A stretch of DNA of 64,000 nucleotides from Chloroflexota bacterium (lineage in GTDB: Bacteria; Chloroflexota; Anaerolineae; UBA4142), in the NCBI GenBank assembly GCA_016215025.1, contig JACRMI010000182.1, positions 1 through 64,000 on the forward strand, given 5' to 3'. Shown here piece after piece: positions 28,818 to 38,944 of this stretch. A program made the translations under genes and the position numbers. The notes below the pieces were generated by a model. The model ran no database searches, had not been told where the DNA came from, and saw nothing but the letters and a program-made list of their open reading frames with translations. Within the stretch, counting starts at the first letter, position 1; each line of letters begins with the position of its first letter.

Positions 28818-29219
28818 TCATTGATCTTTTTTGTCCGAGGGATTTTTGGGCTTGTCGCGCGTGATATAATGAACAGCGATCAGCGCAATCCCGATGAAGG
28901 TCGGCACAAAGCCAATCACCATCCATGGACCCAATCGAAACGGCACGTACTCCGCCGTGTTACCCGGATTGAAGCCGAGCGGATACAATCCAATACAAAG
29001 TGCCAAGCCAATTGCAAGAATAACGATCCCCCAGCGCAACGAGCTTTTGCTCTGAGAATCGTCCCGCACTAGCCCCTTCTCAACCAGCGCGACCGTTTCG
29101 CGATAACTGAAATAGCGCATCAACGCGATAAAACCAAGGATGAGCGCAAAGAAAAGGATTGCGCCGATGCAATTGATCAGTGTGAAAAAGATCGCCGCCG
29201 GAAATACATCGGGTTGCAT
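28818..29219 (-). CDS. Small membrane protein, DUF6249-like
   Basis: Three hydrophobic stretches, 'SYRETVALVEKGLV'; start set at MQPDVFP. Confidence 0.6.
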   Translation of the reverse strand: MQPDVFPAAIFFTLINCIGAILFFALILGFIALMRYFSYRETVALVEKGLVRDDSQSKSSLRWGIVILAIGLALCIGLYPLGFNPGNTAEYVPFRLGPWMVIGFVPTFIGIALIAVHYITRDKPKNPSDKKDQ

Positions 29220-29235
29220 AATTTGCCTCCTCAAA

Positions 29236-29300
29236 AAGGGTAGGGTAAATTTCCAATTTGCCCAGCAAGAGCGACACCACAGATGTCGAAAAATCTTGCT
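29236..29300. repeat. Dispersed repeat, family J
   Basis: 'gggtaaatttccaatttgccca'; matches 22475 and 49483. Confidence 0.6.
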
Positions 29301-29364
29301 GTACGGTTCTGCCTTCATCTAGTTGGACTAGCTAAATCGCAAAAAGTTTCATGCAACTTGAATG

Positions 29365-29432
29365 TCACCCTGAGCGGTGCGAAGGGTCTCGCCTTCAGCG
29401 CGGGAGATGCTTCGCTCCGCTCAGCATGACAG
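29365..29432. repeat. Dispersed palindromic repeat, family A
   Basis: 'gtcaccctgagcggtgcgaagggtctc...gatgcttcgctccgctcagcatgaca'. Confidence 0.8.
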
Positions 29433-29549
29433 GTTTCTTTCCCTAAACCTGCCCGCGTGGGCATGCGGTTCTCAGCATGACGACGGCTGAGCGGTAACCA
29501 TGAAACTTTTTGGCGTATTTTCGGTCAAATCCGGTAGGGAGATCGAGAC

Positions 29550-30104
29550 TTGCAAGATGAACAGGAGTTGGTTCGGCGGGCGCAAGCGGGCAACACGGAT
29601 GCCTTTGCCGCGCTGGTCGCCGAACACCAACGCTTTGTATACAACTTGGCACTCCGAACCGTGGGTGACGCAAACGATGCCGAAGACATCGCGCAAGAGG
29701 CATTTGTGCGAGCGTGGCGCGCGCTCGGCAATTTTCGGAGACAAGCGGAATTCAGGACTTGGCCTTATCGCATCGTGATCAATTTGTGTTACACGCGCTT
29801 GCCGCGCCTGCGCCAAGAAATGAACAAATTATCCGAAGATGAAATCGCCGATGTGCCCGATGAGACCTTCCGTGACCCGCAATCAAAGCTCGAAATCAAA
29901 GAGCGCGACAAGTTTCTGCACCAACAAATCGAAACCTTGCCTGCAACCTATCGCATGTTGATCTCATTGCGGTTTCAAGAGGAATTGTCGTACGAGGAAA
30001 TAAGCCAACTGCTCAACCTGCCACTCGGCACAGTCAAAACAGGAATCTTCCGGGCGCGGGCGCTATTGCGCCAAGCGTTGACTAGTTATGATAAAGATCA
30101 ATGA
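29550..30104 (+). CDS. ECF RNA polymerase sigma-70 factor
   Basis: 'DAEDIAQEAFVRAWRAL', 'FRTWPYRIVINLCYTRLPR', 'LSYEEISQLLNLPLGTVKTGIFRARALLRQ'. Confidence 0.95.
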   Translation: MQDEQELVRRAQAGNTDAFAALVAEHQRFVYNLALRTVGDANDAEDIAQEAFVRAWRALGNFRRQAEFRTWPYRIVINLCYTRLPRLRQEMNKLSEDEIADVPDETFRDPQSKLEIKERDKFLHQQIETLPATYRMLISLRFQEELSYEEISQLLNLPLGTVKTGIFRARALLRQALTSYDKDQ

Positions 30105-30116
30105 GGAGAAATTTTG

Positions 30117-30425
30117 ATGGATGAGGTAAATCAAGAACGCGATTTGTTTGCGTCAGTCGATCATGCGCTGCGTACATTCCCAATCGAATCTTCGCCGCCC
30201 ACGCTCTCGAAGAATATCCTGGCGCAAATTCGCGCCAAGTCGCAACCGCGCTTTCGCCTGACATGGTTCGATTACATCGCTAGCGCATTTGGAGCGACTG
30301 CCGCCAGCGCGATGCTGTTCTTGCTGCAATCGATCCCGTCGCAGGTCATTTTCAACGCGCAGTTAGAATCGGCTCGATTTGTCAATCAGCAGTTGCTGGA
30401 TTTCGTCAACCTATTCAAGTGGTGA
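30117..30425 (+). CDS. Putative anti-sigma factor (single TM)
   Basis: Immediately downstream of the ECF sigma gene; central hydrophobic 'YIASAFGATAASAMLFLLQSI'. Confidence 0.6.
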   Translation: MDEVNQERDLFASVDHALRTFPIESSPPTLSKNILAQIRAKSQPRFRLTWFDYIASAFGATAASAMLFLLQSIPSQVIFNAQLESARFVNQQLLDFVNLFKW

Positions 30426-30457
30426 TTATGCCCGCGCTATAACAAATGATTCAAAAC

Positions 30458-30494
30458 AAAAACCAGGTTACTCTTGCTTTGAGAACCTGGTTTT
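30458..30494. terminator. Hairpin terminator between convergent genes
   Basis: AAAACCAGGTT/AACCTGGTTTT stem. Confidence 0.75.
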
Positions 30495-30497
30495 GAT

Positions 30498-30629
30498 TTA
30501 CGCTTCGCGGTTTTTCGCTTCGAGCAACGCCTGCTCACGTTTGATGGCTTGCATTCGTCGCCACAGATTCGCGCTATAACCAAGGATAACCACAAAGATC
30601 AAGCCGTATGCAATCGTTACATATTCCAT
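30498..30629 (-). CDS. ccmD: CcmD-like 43-aa membrane protein (not in ORF track)
   Basis: Translation MEYVTIAYGLIFVVILGYSANLWRRMQAIKREQALLEAKNREA*: one TM helix plus a basic cytoplasmic tail. Ends next to ccmC and has the same strand. Confidence 0.75.
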   Translation of the reverse strand: MEYVTIAYGLIFVVILGYSANLWRRMQAIKREQALLEAKNREA

Positions 30630-30633
30630 TGGC

Positions 30634-31389
30634 TCATACCGTCCCTTCGCGCAAAACGTTCAGTTGATCGCGCGCTTGCTCCAAACGCAGGCGTTGAATC
30701 AACAGATACGCAAACAACCACGTGAACGATAGCAAGCAGACCATCAACGTCTGCGTCATCCGTGGGGCGAGTCCACCATCGGAGCCGATCAGCAATTCGG
30801 GATGCATCGTGCGCCAGATTTGCACCGAGATGAAAATGATCGGCACATCGATGAATCCAACAATCGCCAAGACGGCTGCGAAACGCGCGCGTCGCTCGCC
30901 CTCGGCATTGCTGCGCAACATCAAATAGCCGATGTAGATCATCCACAAGATCAGCGATGTGGTGAGACGCGCGTCCCAGACCCAGTAGACGCCCCATGCC
31001 TCTTTCGCCCAAATCGGTCCGGTGATGAGCACGAGCGTGATGAACACAACGCCAATCTCGGCAGCGGAAAGCGCCACCTTGTCCCAGCGTGCATCGCGTT
31101 TCCACAAGAACATCAGACTGGCGATAAAGACTACAAAGAACGCGAGGAATCCAACCCACGCACTCGGCACATGAAAATAAAAGATGCGCTGAACATCGCC
31201 CATCGTTCTCTCAGTCGGCGCATAGTACAGCGCCATGTACAATCCGATGGCAATGTTCAATAATGCAATGAGACCCAGCGCGCGCACGATCGGCGTTACT
31301 TTTTTGTCACTCAAAAATTGCCAATATAATCCAGCCGACTTGGTTTCGTCAGCCGCCACAGCGTTCGCAACTACACGACTCTGTGCCAT
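30634..31389 (-). CDS. ccmC: Heme export / cytochrome c biogenesis protein CcmC
   Basis: 'RIFYFHVPSAWVGFLAFF', 'AKEAWGVYWVWDARLTTSLILWMIYIGYL'. Confidence 0.93.
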   Translation of the reverse strand: MAQSRVVANAVAADETKSAGLYWQFLSDKKVTPIVRALGLIALLNIAIGLYMALYYAPTERTMGDVQRIFYFHVPSAWVGFLAFFVVFIASLMFLWKRDARWDKVALSAAEIGVVFITLVLITGPIWAKEAWGVYWVWDARLTTSLILWMIYIGYLMLRSNAEGERRARFAAVLAIVGFIDVPIIFISVQIWRTMHPELLIGSDGGLAPRMTQTLMVCLLSFTWLFAYLLIQRLRLEQARDQLNVLREGTV

Positions 31390-31400
31390 TTCAATCTCCC

Positions 31401-31934
31401 TCAAGAGCGCGCTTCTATCGTCGCGCCACACTTACTACAGAACTTGTCACCCAATGCCGCGCGCTTGCCGCACGATGGACATCGTACGCCGCGCAACGAC
31501 GTGCCACACTTGGCGCAGAACACATCGTCGGCAGTATGCGCCGTGCCGCACTTGGGACAATTCATCGCACCGCTTGCCGAATTCCGGCGCAAGCGCGCTA
31601 CTTCGCTTTCGATCAACTCATCGTTTGCCGTTGGGGTATGATCCGACTTGGACCCGCTGAACGCGTCCAGTTCCTGCAAAATCGCAACGGCTTTCATTTC
31701 GTACTTGGCGCGCAGCGAACGATAATCATGATCGGATAACTTGCCCATGGCATGATCGTTTTCCAAATCTTTGATCGCCGAATAAGTTGCATCGCGCTGT
31801 GTCACCAAATTTTCATAGACCGGATCGGACACGCCGACAAACGCCACGTCCAAATCCTCTGAGCGTCGAAAAAGCGGATAGGCGACCAACGCAATCGAGC
31901 CGACAATTACCAGGGCTATCGCAACCGTAATCAT
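31401..31934 (-). CDS. Membrane-anchored zinc-ribbon protein within the ccm cluster
   Basis: N-terminal TM, 'AIKDLENDHAMGKLSDHDYRSLRAKYE', then three C-x2-C ribbons. Confidence 0.8.
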   Translation of the reverse strand: MITVAIALVIVGSIALVAYPLFRRSEDLDVAFVGVSDPVYENLVTQRDATYSAIKDLENDHAMGKLSDHDYRSLRAKYEMKAVAILQELDAFSGSKSDHTPTANDELIESEVARLRRNSASGAMNCPKCGTAHTADDVFCAKCGTSLRGVRCPSCGKRAALGDKFCSKCGATIEARS

Positions 31935-31948
31935 ATATGCCTCACGAA

Positions 31949-34033
31949 CTAGACGTGCGCCAGCGCTTCTTTGACCCGCGACCGTGCCAACGCCCGTGCT
32001 TCTCGTGGATCGGGCAATGCCGCGATCACGGTGCCGACCACCAAAAGCCCAAAGCCAATCCACAACCACACGACCAGCGGATTGATGATAACTTTGATCG
32101 TCGCCGTCCCCGCTTTGGAATCAAAGCCAGCTAAGATCACGTACAAGTCTTCGAGTGCGGTCGTGCGCACATCCACCTCAGTCGTCCATTGCGATTGATC
32201 GGGGTTCGGGCTTGCGTAGTAATCCTTTTCCGGCACGAGCGTTGCAACTCGTTTGCCATTTTCCAAAACCGTCAACGGCGCAGAGTAGGCAAGATAATTT
32301 TGTTTCTCGAGCACGCGCAATTGATCGAATTGCAAAGTGTATTGTTTGATCTGAACCGTCTCGCCTGGTTTGAGATTCGCCTGCGTATCGACTTGGTAGA
32401 ACGTCGATCCAGCAATGCCGACCACACCCAGAATCACGCCGACATGAACGATGTAGCCGCCGTAGCGTCGTCGATTATTGGCGACCAAGTTGATCAAGCC
32501 TGTGAAGGGATTCTCGTTATATTGGCGCATCCGCGCAAGCACGCCGCGATAATATTCCAGACCGATCGTCGCCAACACGAAGGACGCCGAACTAAACGCC
32601 GCCAGTCCGTACCATTCGCGCACGCCGATGATGAACAACACAACAAGCGCAACGATGGCTACCGCGAACGGTTGCATGAAATTGCGAACGAGATTCTCAA
32701 AAGTCGCACGTCGCCAACCGATCAGCGGACAAATGCCGATCAAGATAATCAATCCGAAAAAGATCGGACCGTTCACTTGATTGAAGAACGGCGCGCCGAC
32801 AGTCACTTTTGTGCCCGTGACCGCTTCTCGAACCATCGGGAAAATCGTGCCCCACAAGGTGGCAAATGCCGCACCGACCAGGATCAGATTATTCAGCAAG
32901 AACGACGATTCGCGCGAAAGCAGTGAATCGAGTTCGTTCTCTTCCCTCAATTGGTCCATGCGATTGAACAGCAAATATAGGAACGAAAGCAGCGTCACCG
33001 CGAGGAACACAAGGAACCAGGGTCCCAAGCTCGAAACGCCAAACGCATGCACCGATTGGATGATGCCGCTGCGCGTGATGAACGTCCCCAGAATCGAAAG
33101 GATGAAGGTCAGCATAACAAGCACGAGATTCCAAACCTTGAGCATCCCGCGTCGTTCTTGAATCATCACGCTGTGCAAAAACGCAGTGCCCGTGAGCCAG
33201 GGCATGAGACTGGCATTTTCGACGGGATCCCAGCCCCAGTAACCGCCCCACCCTAATTCGGTGTACGCCCATTGCATTCCGAACAACAATCCGAGCGAGA
33301 GGAACAACCAGGAGACCAGCGTCCACCGGCGCGTCGTGCGAATCCACACATCGCTCAAGCGGCGCGTGAACAATGCCGCCATCGCAAAGGCGAATGGAAT
33401 CGTAAAGCCAACGTAGCCAAGGTATTGCGTTACGGGGTGAATAAACATCCCAGGATTTTGCAGCAGTGGATTCAAGCCGTTTCCATCGACCGGCGTAAAG
33501 TCGAGCAGACGGAACGGATTGCCGACGAGCGCGTTCGTTCCTTCAGGTGTGAATGGGGTAAGAACGAAAAAGCCCGCCTTGGTTGGATCGACGACAATCG
33601 TCATGACGGCGAGGAAGAATGTCAAGGCCGCTCCAAGACCAGAGACGACGTAGGGAATCAGTTCTTGATTCTTGTCGTGATTCTGAATCAATACGACGGC
33701 GGAGAAAACGGCAAGGAGCCATGCCCAGAACAAGAGGGAGCCTTCTTGTCCGCCCCATAACGCCGAGACGTTGTAGAGCAAAGGCTGGGCGCGATTCGTT
33801 TGGAGCGCCACGTATTCAAAGCGGAATTGGTGCGTGATGAGCGCCCATTCAAGGACGCCAACCGCTAGCGTGGTCAGTCCGGCAATAACGAAAATCGCAT
33901 TGCGCGCGCTAGCGAAGAGTGCGAGATGATTGCGGCGCGCAGCCACGAACGCTGCGCCTGCCGCATATAGTGCGAGGAAAAAACTGAGAAGCAGGGACGC
34001 GTAGCCGAGATCGGCCATTGCGAAGTCTGCCAT
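31949..34033 (-). CDS. ccmF: Heme lyase CcmF
   Basis: 'ALWGGQEGSLLFWAWLL', 'GWGGYWGWDPVENASLMPWLTGTAFLHSVMIQERRGMLKVWN'. Confidence 0.96.
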   Translation of the reverse strand: MADFAMADLGYASLLLSFFLALYAAGAAFVAARRNHLALFASARNAIFVIAGLTTLAVGVLEWALITHQFRFEYVALQTNRAQPLLYNVSALWGGQEGSLLFWAWLLAVFSAVVLIQNHDKNQELIPYVVSGLGAALTFFLAVMTIVVDPTKAGFFVLTPFTPEGTNALVGNPFRLLDFTPVDGNGLNPLLQNPGMFIHPVTQYLGYVGFTIPFAFAMAALFTRRLSDVWIRTTRRWTLVSWLFLSLGLLFGMQWAYTELGWGGYWGWDPVENASLMPWLTGTAFLHSVMIQERRGMLKVWNLVLVMLTFILSILGTFITRSGIIQSVHAFGVSSLGPWFLVFLAVTLLSFLYLLFNRMDQLREENELDSLLSRESSFLLNNLILVGAAFATLWGTIFPMVREAVTGTKVTVGAPFFNQVNGPIFFGLIILIGICPLIGWRRATFENLVRNFMQPFAVAIVALVVLFIIGVREWYGLAAFSSASFVLATIGLEYYRGVLARMRQYNENPFTGLINLVANNRRRYGGYIVHVGVILGVVGIAGSTFYQVDTQANLKPGETVQIKQYTLQFDQLRVLEKQNYLAYSAPLTVLENGKRVATLVPEKDYYASPNPDQSQWTTEVDVRTTALEDLYVILAGFDSKAGTATIKVIINPLVVWLWIGFGLLVVGTVIAALPDPREARALARSRVKEALAHV

Positions 34034-34090
34034 AGCTTCGTCTCCTTCATTAGCCAGTCTCTCGATAGGGATTCGATGGAGACTGTTGGC

Positions 34091-34543
34091 TTAGGGCTTG
34101 CCCGTCGGCACATCCGATTCGTACTTGGACGGACACTTGACGAGAATCGTCGAAGCGACGAACACGCCATCCGCTCCAAGTTTACCCTCGGCAACTACAC
34201 TTTCGCCTTGTTCGAATGTATCGGGCTTGACGCCTTTGTAAACGACGGGTAGAACCAGGTTGTCGTCTTTGAGGTTGAATTTTAAAGTCAGGGTCTTGTC
34301 GTCGAACTGGATCGTGGACTTGTCGAGTGGAGCATTCACGCGAACGGGTTGATTCACGATGGCGCTGCGCTGCGCGTTTAATTCCTTGAGGGTCAGATAG
34401 TATATTGCGTTGGATTGAAACGACGAGATCGTGACGTACGCAATTGCACCCAGGATCAAAAGACCGCCGATCAAAAACTTTAGCTTGCCGCCGGTCTTGA
34501 CGGATGCAGACCGCTCCGGCGCGGGAACTGCAACTGTGCTCAT
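34091..34543 (-). CDS. ccmE: Cytochrome c-type biogenesis protein CcmE
   Basis: 'KFLIGGLLILGAIAYV', 'KDDNLVLPVVYKGVKPDTFEQGESVVAEGKLGADGVFVASTILVKCPSKYE'. Confidence 0.93.
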   Translation of the reverse strand: MSTVAVPAPERSASVKTGGKLKFLIGGLLILGAIAYVTISSFQSNAIYYLTLKELNAQRSAIVNQPVRVNAPLDKSTIQFDDKTLTLKFNLKDDNLVLPVVYKGVKPDTFEQGESVVAEGKLGADGVFVASTILVKCPSKYESDVPTGKP

Positions 34544-34747
34544 GAGTCGCTCCTTGATAAAAGACTAGACAGCCCGTGTCTGTCTCTAAACTCTGTTCAG
34601 AATATCACCAACAAGTCAAAAAGTGGTCTAAGGGCAGTCAAAGGCGAGTCGTATTTGCCGTTTGAGCAAAGAAAACGAGTGGTGCTATAATCAGCGCCAA
34701 TTTATGGCAACTAAAATTAGTGAACTTGATAACACAAATGCATCAAC

Positions 34748-34993
34748 ATGACCGATCCGCCATTCGGGCACGGTATGATGCGCTCGCCAAATGGGGTGTT
34801 TGTCGTCATGGACGCAAAACTTGGCAAAGGGATTCCTCGTCTTTTCAACCCGTTGATCCGATGGATGGCTCACCAGTTTCTGTACGATATTGATCGACCC
34901 TTGACGGAAGATATCGCCCGGCGATTTCAGAATGTGCGGACAACCGAGTACGATTTTGGATATACTTTTGTAACCGCCGCTCGAAAGAAATAG
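34748..34993 (+). pseudogene. Possible C-terminal fragment of a SAM methyltransferase
   Basis: 'GVFVVMDAKLGKGIPRLFNPLIRWM...YDIDRPLTEDIARRFQNVRTTEYDFGYTFVTAARKK' resembles the C-terminal part of a UbiE-like methyltransferase; no N-terminal SAM motif upstream. Confidence 0.4.
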
Positions 34994-35103
34994 AAACGCG
35001 ATTCTCAACTTTCGAATTGCAATGATGAAAAAAAACTTGAATCCCAGTCCAACTCCGCTCAATCACCTCTCCTCGTCAGCTTTTTCGATAAAGAATCACA
35101 CCT

Positions 35104-35187
35104 CTAGTGCGACCACAAAGTAATGCGGCATACTCAACCACGCATAAAAAACGCTTGACTTGCTAGGCAAGACTTTGGATGCTCTAC
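35104..35187. repeat. 84-bp direct repeat, family L, copy 1
   Basis: 74/84 identical, ungapped, to 41355-41438. Confidence 0.9.
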
Positions 35188-35295
35188 CAAGTGCAATCAA
35201 GAAAGTTTTGTGGGTTCTTAGTTTAGTCCCTCGTGGGCGTTCAACGCGCACAAGGCGCTACACTACAATTCATGATTTTTGTGATTGCACTTGGT
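35186..35295. repeat. 14-bp perfect inverted repeat (ACCAAGTGCAATCA / TGATTGCACTTGGT) enclosing 82 bp
   Basis: Read directly at 35186-35199 and 35282-35295. Confidence 0.8.
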
Positions 35296-35423
35296 CTCTG
35301 TCACTATTTCCCTTGATTCCCAAACTAAGATAACTTAACCCAATTCTCATTTGCGCTTAATCCATACCTCGGATAATCTAATCTGGTATTTCACGGTAAT
35401 AATAGCTACAGCCGGGAGGAATC

Positions 35424-36827
35424 ATGAAACGAAATTGGATCATCGTCGGCGTTGTCGTGGTTGTCGTCATAGTTGCTGCCGCATTGGGGCTACGCCAAAT
35501 GTCGGCGAATGCATCAGCTTCGAACGTGTCAACGCGTTCACAGACGGCTACCGTCACCCGCGGCAATCTCATCGCCACGGTTAGCGCAGCTGGCAACGTC
35601 TCTGCTCCAACCAGCACCTCGCTCGCATTCCAAACGTCGGGCAAAGTTTCCAAGGTCAACGTGCAAATCGGCGATCAAGTCAAAAAAGGGCAACTGCTCA
35701 TGCAGCTTGACACAACCGATTTAGAGCTTTCGCTCAAGGGCGCGCAAATCAGTCTCAATAACGCACAAGCGAGCTTCGATTCGACCAAAGCGAATCTGCA
35801 ATTCTCGCTGCGCACCGCGCAAGACAATCTCGCCAACTCGCAAGCCGCGCTCGATACCGCCAAAGCCAAAGCCGCGCAAAATCCCAATCAACTCATCGCC
35901 GCCAAAGCCTCGCTCGACAAGGCGACCATCGCGCTGCAAAAAGCACAGAGCGATTACAACGCCGTTGCATGGCGACCCGACATCGGCATGACCTCGCAAG
36001 CCCAAACCCTGCAAACCGCTACCATCGATTACAATACCGCGCTCGCCAACTATAATGTCTCGGCATCGAATATTGCGAATGACAATTCGGTCAAGCAAGC
36101 GCAATTGGCGCTCGACCGCGATCAAATCTCGCTCGAACAAGCGCAGAAAAATCTGGACACGTCGATGCGCACGGCGCAAGGTCAACTCGATTCGGCGCAA
36201 AACTCGGTCGAGATTGCCAAGCGCAATTTGGAAAAAGCCAGTATCTACGCCCCTTATGATGGACTTGTTTCCACCGTCAACTTTAGTCCGAACGATAGCG
36301 CAGGCACCGGTGCCGCCGTCGTCATCGTCGATCCCAGCAACCTGCAAGTCAGACTAACGATAGCCGAAGTCGATGTCGCCAAGATCAAACAAGGTCAGAC
36401 GGCTCAAATGACGTTGGATGCATTACCAGGTCAAACCTATACCGCCAAAGTAATATCGGTGTCGCCGGTTGGAACTGTAACGCAAGGTGTAGTCAATTAT
36501 CCAGTGTATGTCGCGCTCACCAAGAATGATGGCACCGTCAAGCCCGGCATGACGGCGAACCTTGCCATCAACGTCGAAGAACGCGACAACGTGCTCTTGC
36601 TGCCTTTGCGTGCCGTTCGCACGACTGGCAATCAGAAAACTGTCACCGTTGAATACAAGGGACAACAGATCGCCGTTCCTGTTCAGACTGGACTGACGAA
36701 CGATACTAGCGTGGAAATCATGGCGGGTCTGCAAGAGGGCGATGTCGTTCAACTCACAACGACAACGACTCGACAAACGGGCGGTGCTGGCGGATTCCCT
36801 GGTGGTCCCGTAATGATTGGGAGGTAA
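35424..36827 (+). CDS. MacA/HlyD-like periplasmic adaptor subunit
   Basis: '[28 protein letters not shown]', long coiled-coil, '[29 protein letters not shown]'. Confidence 0.92.
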   Translation: MKRNWIIVGVVVVVVIVAAALGLRQMSANASASNVSTRSQTATVTRGNLIATVSAAGNVSAPTSTSLAFQTSGKVSKVNVQIGDQVKKGQLLMQLDTTDLELSLKGAQISLNNAQASFDSTKANLQFSLRTAQDNLANSQAALDTAKAKAAQNPNQLIAAKASLDKATIALQKAQSDYNAVAWRPDIGMTSQAQTLQTATIDYNTALANYNVSASNIANDNSVKQAQLALDRDQISLEQAQKNLDTSMRTAQGQLDSAQNSVEIAKRNLEKASIYAPYDGLVSTVNFSPNDSAGTGAAVVIVDPSNLQVRLTIAEVDVAKIKQGQTAQMTLDALPGQTYTAKVISVSPVGTVTQGVVNYPVYVALTKNDGTVKPGMTANLAINVEERDNVLLLPLRAVRTTGNQKTVTVEYKGQQIAVPVQTGLTNDTSVEIMAGLQEGDVVQLTTTTTRQTGGAGGFPGGPVMIGR

Positions 36828-36828
36828 A

Positions 36829-37566
36829 ATGAGCGCAGTCATTGAGATTCGCGACGTGAAAAAAATTTATAGGATGGGCGATGTCGAAGTACCGGCTTTG
36901 GATGGCGTCTCGCTCGACATTCATCAGGGCGAGATGGTTTCCATCATTGGTCCGTCCGGCTCGGGCAAATCGACGCTGATGAACATTATCGGCTGCTTGG
37001 ATACGCCGACGAGTGGGTCGTACACTCTCGACGGAGTCGACGTTTCCAAAATGTCCGACGACGAGCAAGCGATGATTCGCAACAAAAAAATCGGCTTTGT
37101 GTTTCAGCAATTTAATCTGTTACCGCGCACGCCAGCCGTCGACCAAGTGGAATTGCCGATGGTGTACGCCGGGACGCCCGATCGAAAAAAACGGGCAACT
37201 GCCGCACTGGAATCTGTCGGCTTGGGTGAACGCATCCATCATCGTCCCACCGAATTATCCGGTGGACAGCAACAACGCGTCGCGATTGCCCGCGCGCTCG
37301 TCAACGAACCAAGCATTCTGCTAGCCGATGAGCCAACGGGCAACTTGGATTCCAAAGCCGGGCGCGAGGTGATGGCGATTTTCCAGCGACTGAATCGCGA
37401 GCGTGGCATCACGATCATTCTGGTGACACATGAACCTGCGATTGCAGCACACACGGATCGCATCATCCATATTCGTGATGGAAATATTTATGCCGATGAG
37501 CGCGTCGCCAAGCCTAAAGATGCCGCCACTGAACTTTCGGTTTATGACACGAATGGGAAAAACTGA
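36829..37566 (+). CDS. MacB/LolD-like ABC transporter ATP-binding protein
   Basis: Walker A 'GPSGSGKST', signature '[15 protein letters not shown]', '[12 protein letters not shown]'. Confidence 0.95.
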   Translation: MSAVIEIRDVKKIYRMGDVEVPALDGVSLDIHQGEMVSIIGPSGSGKSTLMNIIGCLDTPTSGSYTLDGVDVSKMSDDEQAMIRNKKIGFVFQQFNLLPRTPAVDQVELPMVYAGTPDRKKRATAALESVGLGERIHHRPTELSGGQQQRVAIARALVNEPSILLADEPTGNLDSKAGREVMAIFQRLNRERGITIILVTHEPAIAAHTDRIIHIRDGNIYADERVAKPKDAATELSVYDTNGKN

Positions 37567-37596
37567 AAGCCAGCTACCCGGTACCAGGAGCCTCAA

Positions 37597-38832
37597 ATGA
37601 TAATCTGGCAAAGTGTTCGCATTGCGCTGCGAGGCATCGCCGCAAATAAGCTTCGCTCTGGACTGACCATGCTCGGCATCATCATTGGCGTCATGTCGGT
37701 TATTGCGATGTTGTCTATCGGGCGCGGGATGCAGAATACGGTGACGGCGCAGATCAGCAGTATCGGCACGAATTTGCTTTTCATTCGACCGGGGAACACG
37801 CAACAAGGCGGTGTGCGACAGCAAGAAAGCGCTGCCACATTGACGCTTGGCGACGCCGAAGCAATCTGGAGCGTGCCAAATGTTACCGCTGTCGCGCCTC
37901 AAGTCGATGGTTTTGGCCAAGTCGCTTATCTAGGCAACAACTCGGTCGGTCGTATCATCGGCGTGACGCCCGAATATCCGGATGCGATGAACGCCAATCT
38001 CGCCAGCGGCGATTGGGTGACAGCCGCCAACGTAACCACACGCGCGGCGGTGGTGGTGCTCGGCGCGCAAATCGCCACCGATCTGTTTGATACCTCCGAC
38101 CCCGTCGGGCAAACCATTCGCATCAATGGACAAAACTTTCGCGTGATCGGCGTGATGGAAGCCAAAGGCGGCAGTGGGTTCAACAACACCGATACCCAAA
38201 TCTATGTTCCGATCACAACGGCGAGCAGCCGCTTGACCGGTAACGCGCGTTTCCGTGGCGGCGATGTCGTCTCGACGATCAATGTTCGCATCACCGACAC
38301 CAATGTTCAGAATTCGGTTGTGCAAGACATTGGCGATATATTGCGTCAGCGTCACCGCATCACGCTTCAGCAAGACGATTTCACAATTCAAAGCCAGCAG
38401 GATATTCTCAACACGTTGAACAGCATCACCGATGGTTTTACAATTTTCCTGGGTGGTCTCGCTGGTATTTCGCTCATCGTCGGCGGCATTGGCATCATGA
38501 ACATTATGCTCGTGTCTGTCACCGAACGCACGCGCGAGATTGGTATTCGCAAAGCGATTGGCGCGCGCAAACGTGACATCCTGATCCAATTCTTGACCGA
38601 AGCCATGGTGCTGAGTTTGACCGGTGGCTTGATCGGTCTGCTCTTTGGCGCGATCATCGCACGAGTGATTTCCGGCATCAACCTCGGCGCGACGACATTG
38701 CAAACCGTCGTCGATCTCGATGCGGTTTTGCTAGCGATCATATTTTCGCTGGGCGTGGGATTGTTCTTTGGCATTTATCCCGCCAATCGTGCCGCCAGCT
38801 TGCACCCGATTGATGCGTTACGCTACGAATAG
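37597..38832 (+). CDS. FtsX/MacB-like ABC transporter permease
   Basis: 'LRSGLTMLGIIIGVMSVIAM', 'GGIGIMNIMLVSVTERTREIGIRKAIGARKRDILIQFLTEA'. Confidence 0.95.
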   Translation: MIIWQSVRIALRGIAANKLRSGLTMLGIIIGVMSVIAMLSIGRGMQNTVTAQISSIGTNLLFIRPGNTQQGGVRQQESAATLTLGDAEAIWSVPNVTAVAPQVDGFGQVAYLGNNSVGRIIGVTPEYPDAMNANLASGDWVTAANVTTRAAVVVLGAQIATDLFDTSDPVGQTIRINGQNFRVIGVMEAKGGSGFNNTDTQIYVPITTASSRLTGNARFRGGDVVSTINVRITDTNVQNSVVQDIGDILRQRHRITLQQDDFTIQSQQDILNTLNSITDGFTIFLGGLAGISLIVGGIGIMNIMLVSVTERTREIGIRKAIGARKRDILIQFLTEAMVLSLTGGLIGLLFGAIIARVISGINLGATTLQTVVDLDAVLLAIIFSLGVGLFFGIYPANRAASLHPIDALRYE

Positions 38833-38943
38833 CCAGTGAACAGTGATCAATCAACAGTCAACAGCTAACAGTATACATTAAACAGTGAAGTGACCAGCCA
38901 ACAGTTTACTGTTCACTGATAACTGGTCACTGTTTACTGGTCA
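38833..38943. repeat. Dispersed AACAGT-type repeat, family D
   Basis: 'cagtgaacagtgatcaatcaacagtcaacagctaacag...acagtttactgttcactgataactggtcactgtttactgg'. Confidence 0.85.
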
Positions 38944-38944
38944 G

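Noticed and set aside
35721-36347. 208-aa minus-strand ORF with repetitive Arg/Leu sequence
   Set aside because: Antisense of the MacA-like coiled-coil region; the periodicity is inherited from the sense strand.
38833-38943. Possible CRISPR array (also 8204, 14355, 62085)
   Set aside because: Words are 6-10 bp, degenerate, and inverted in the second half; no regular 25-40 bp repeats, no spacers and no cas genes.
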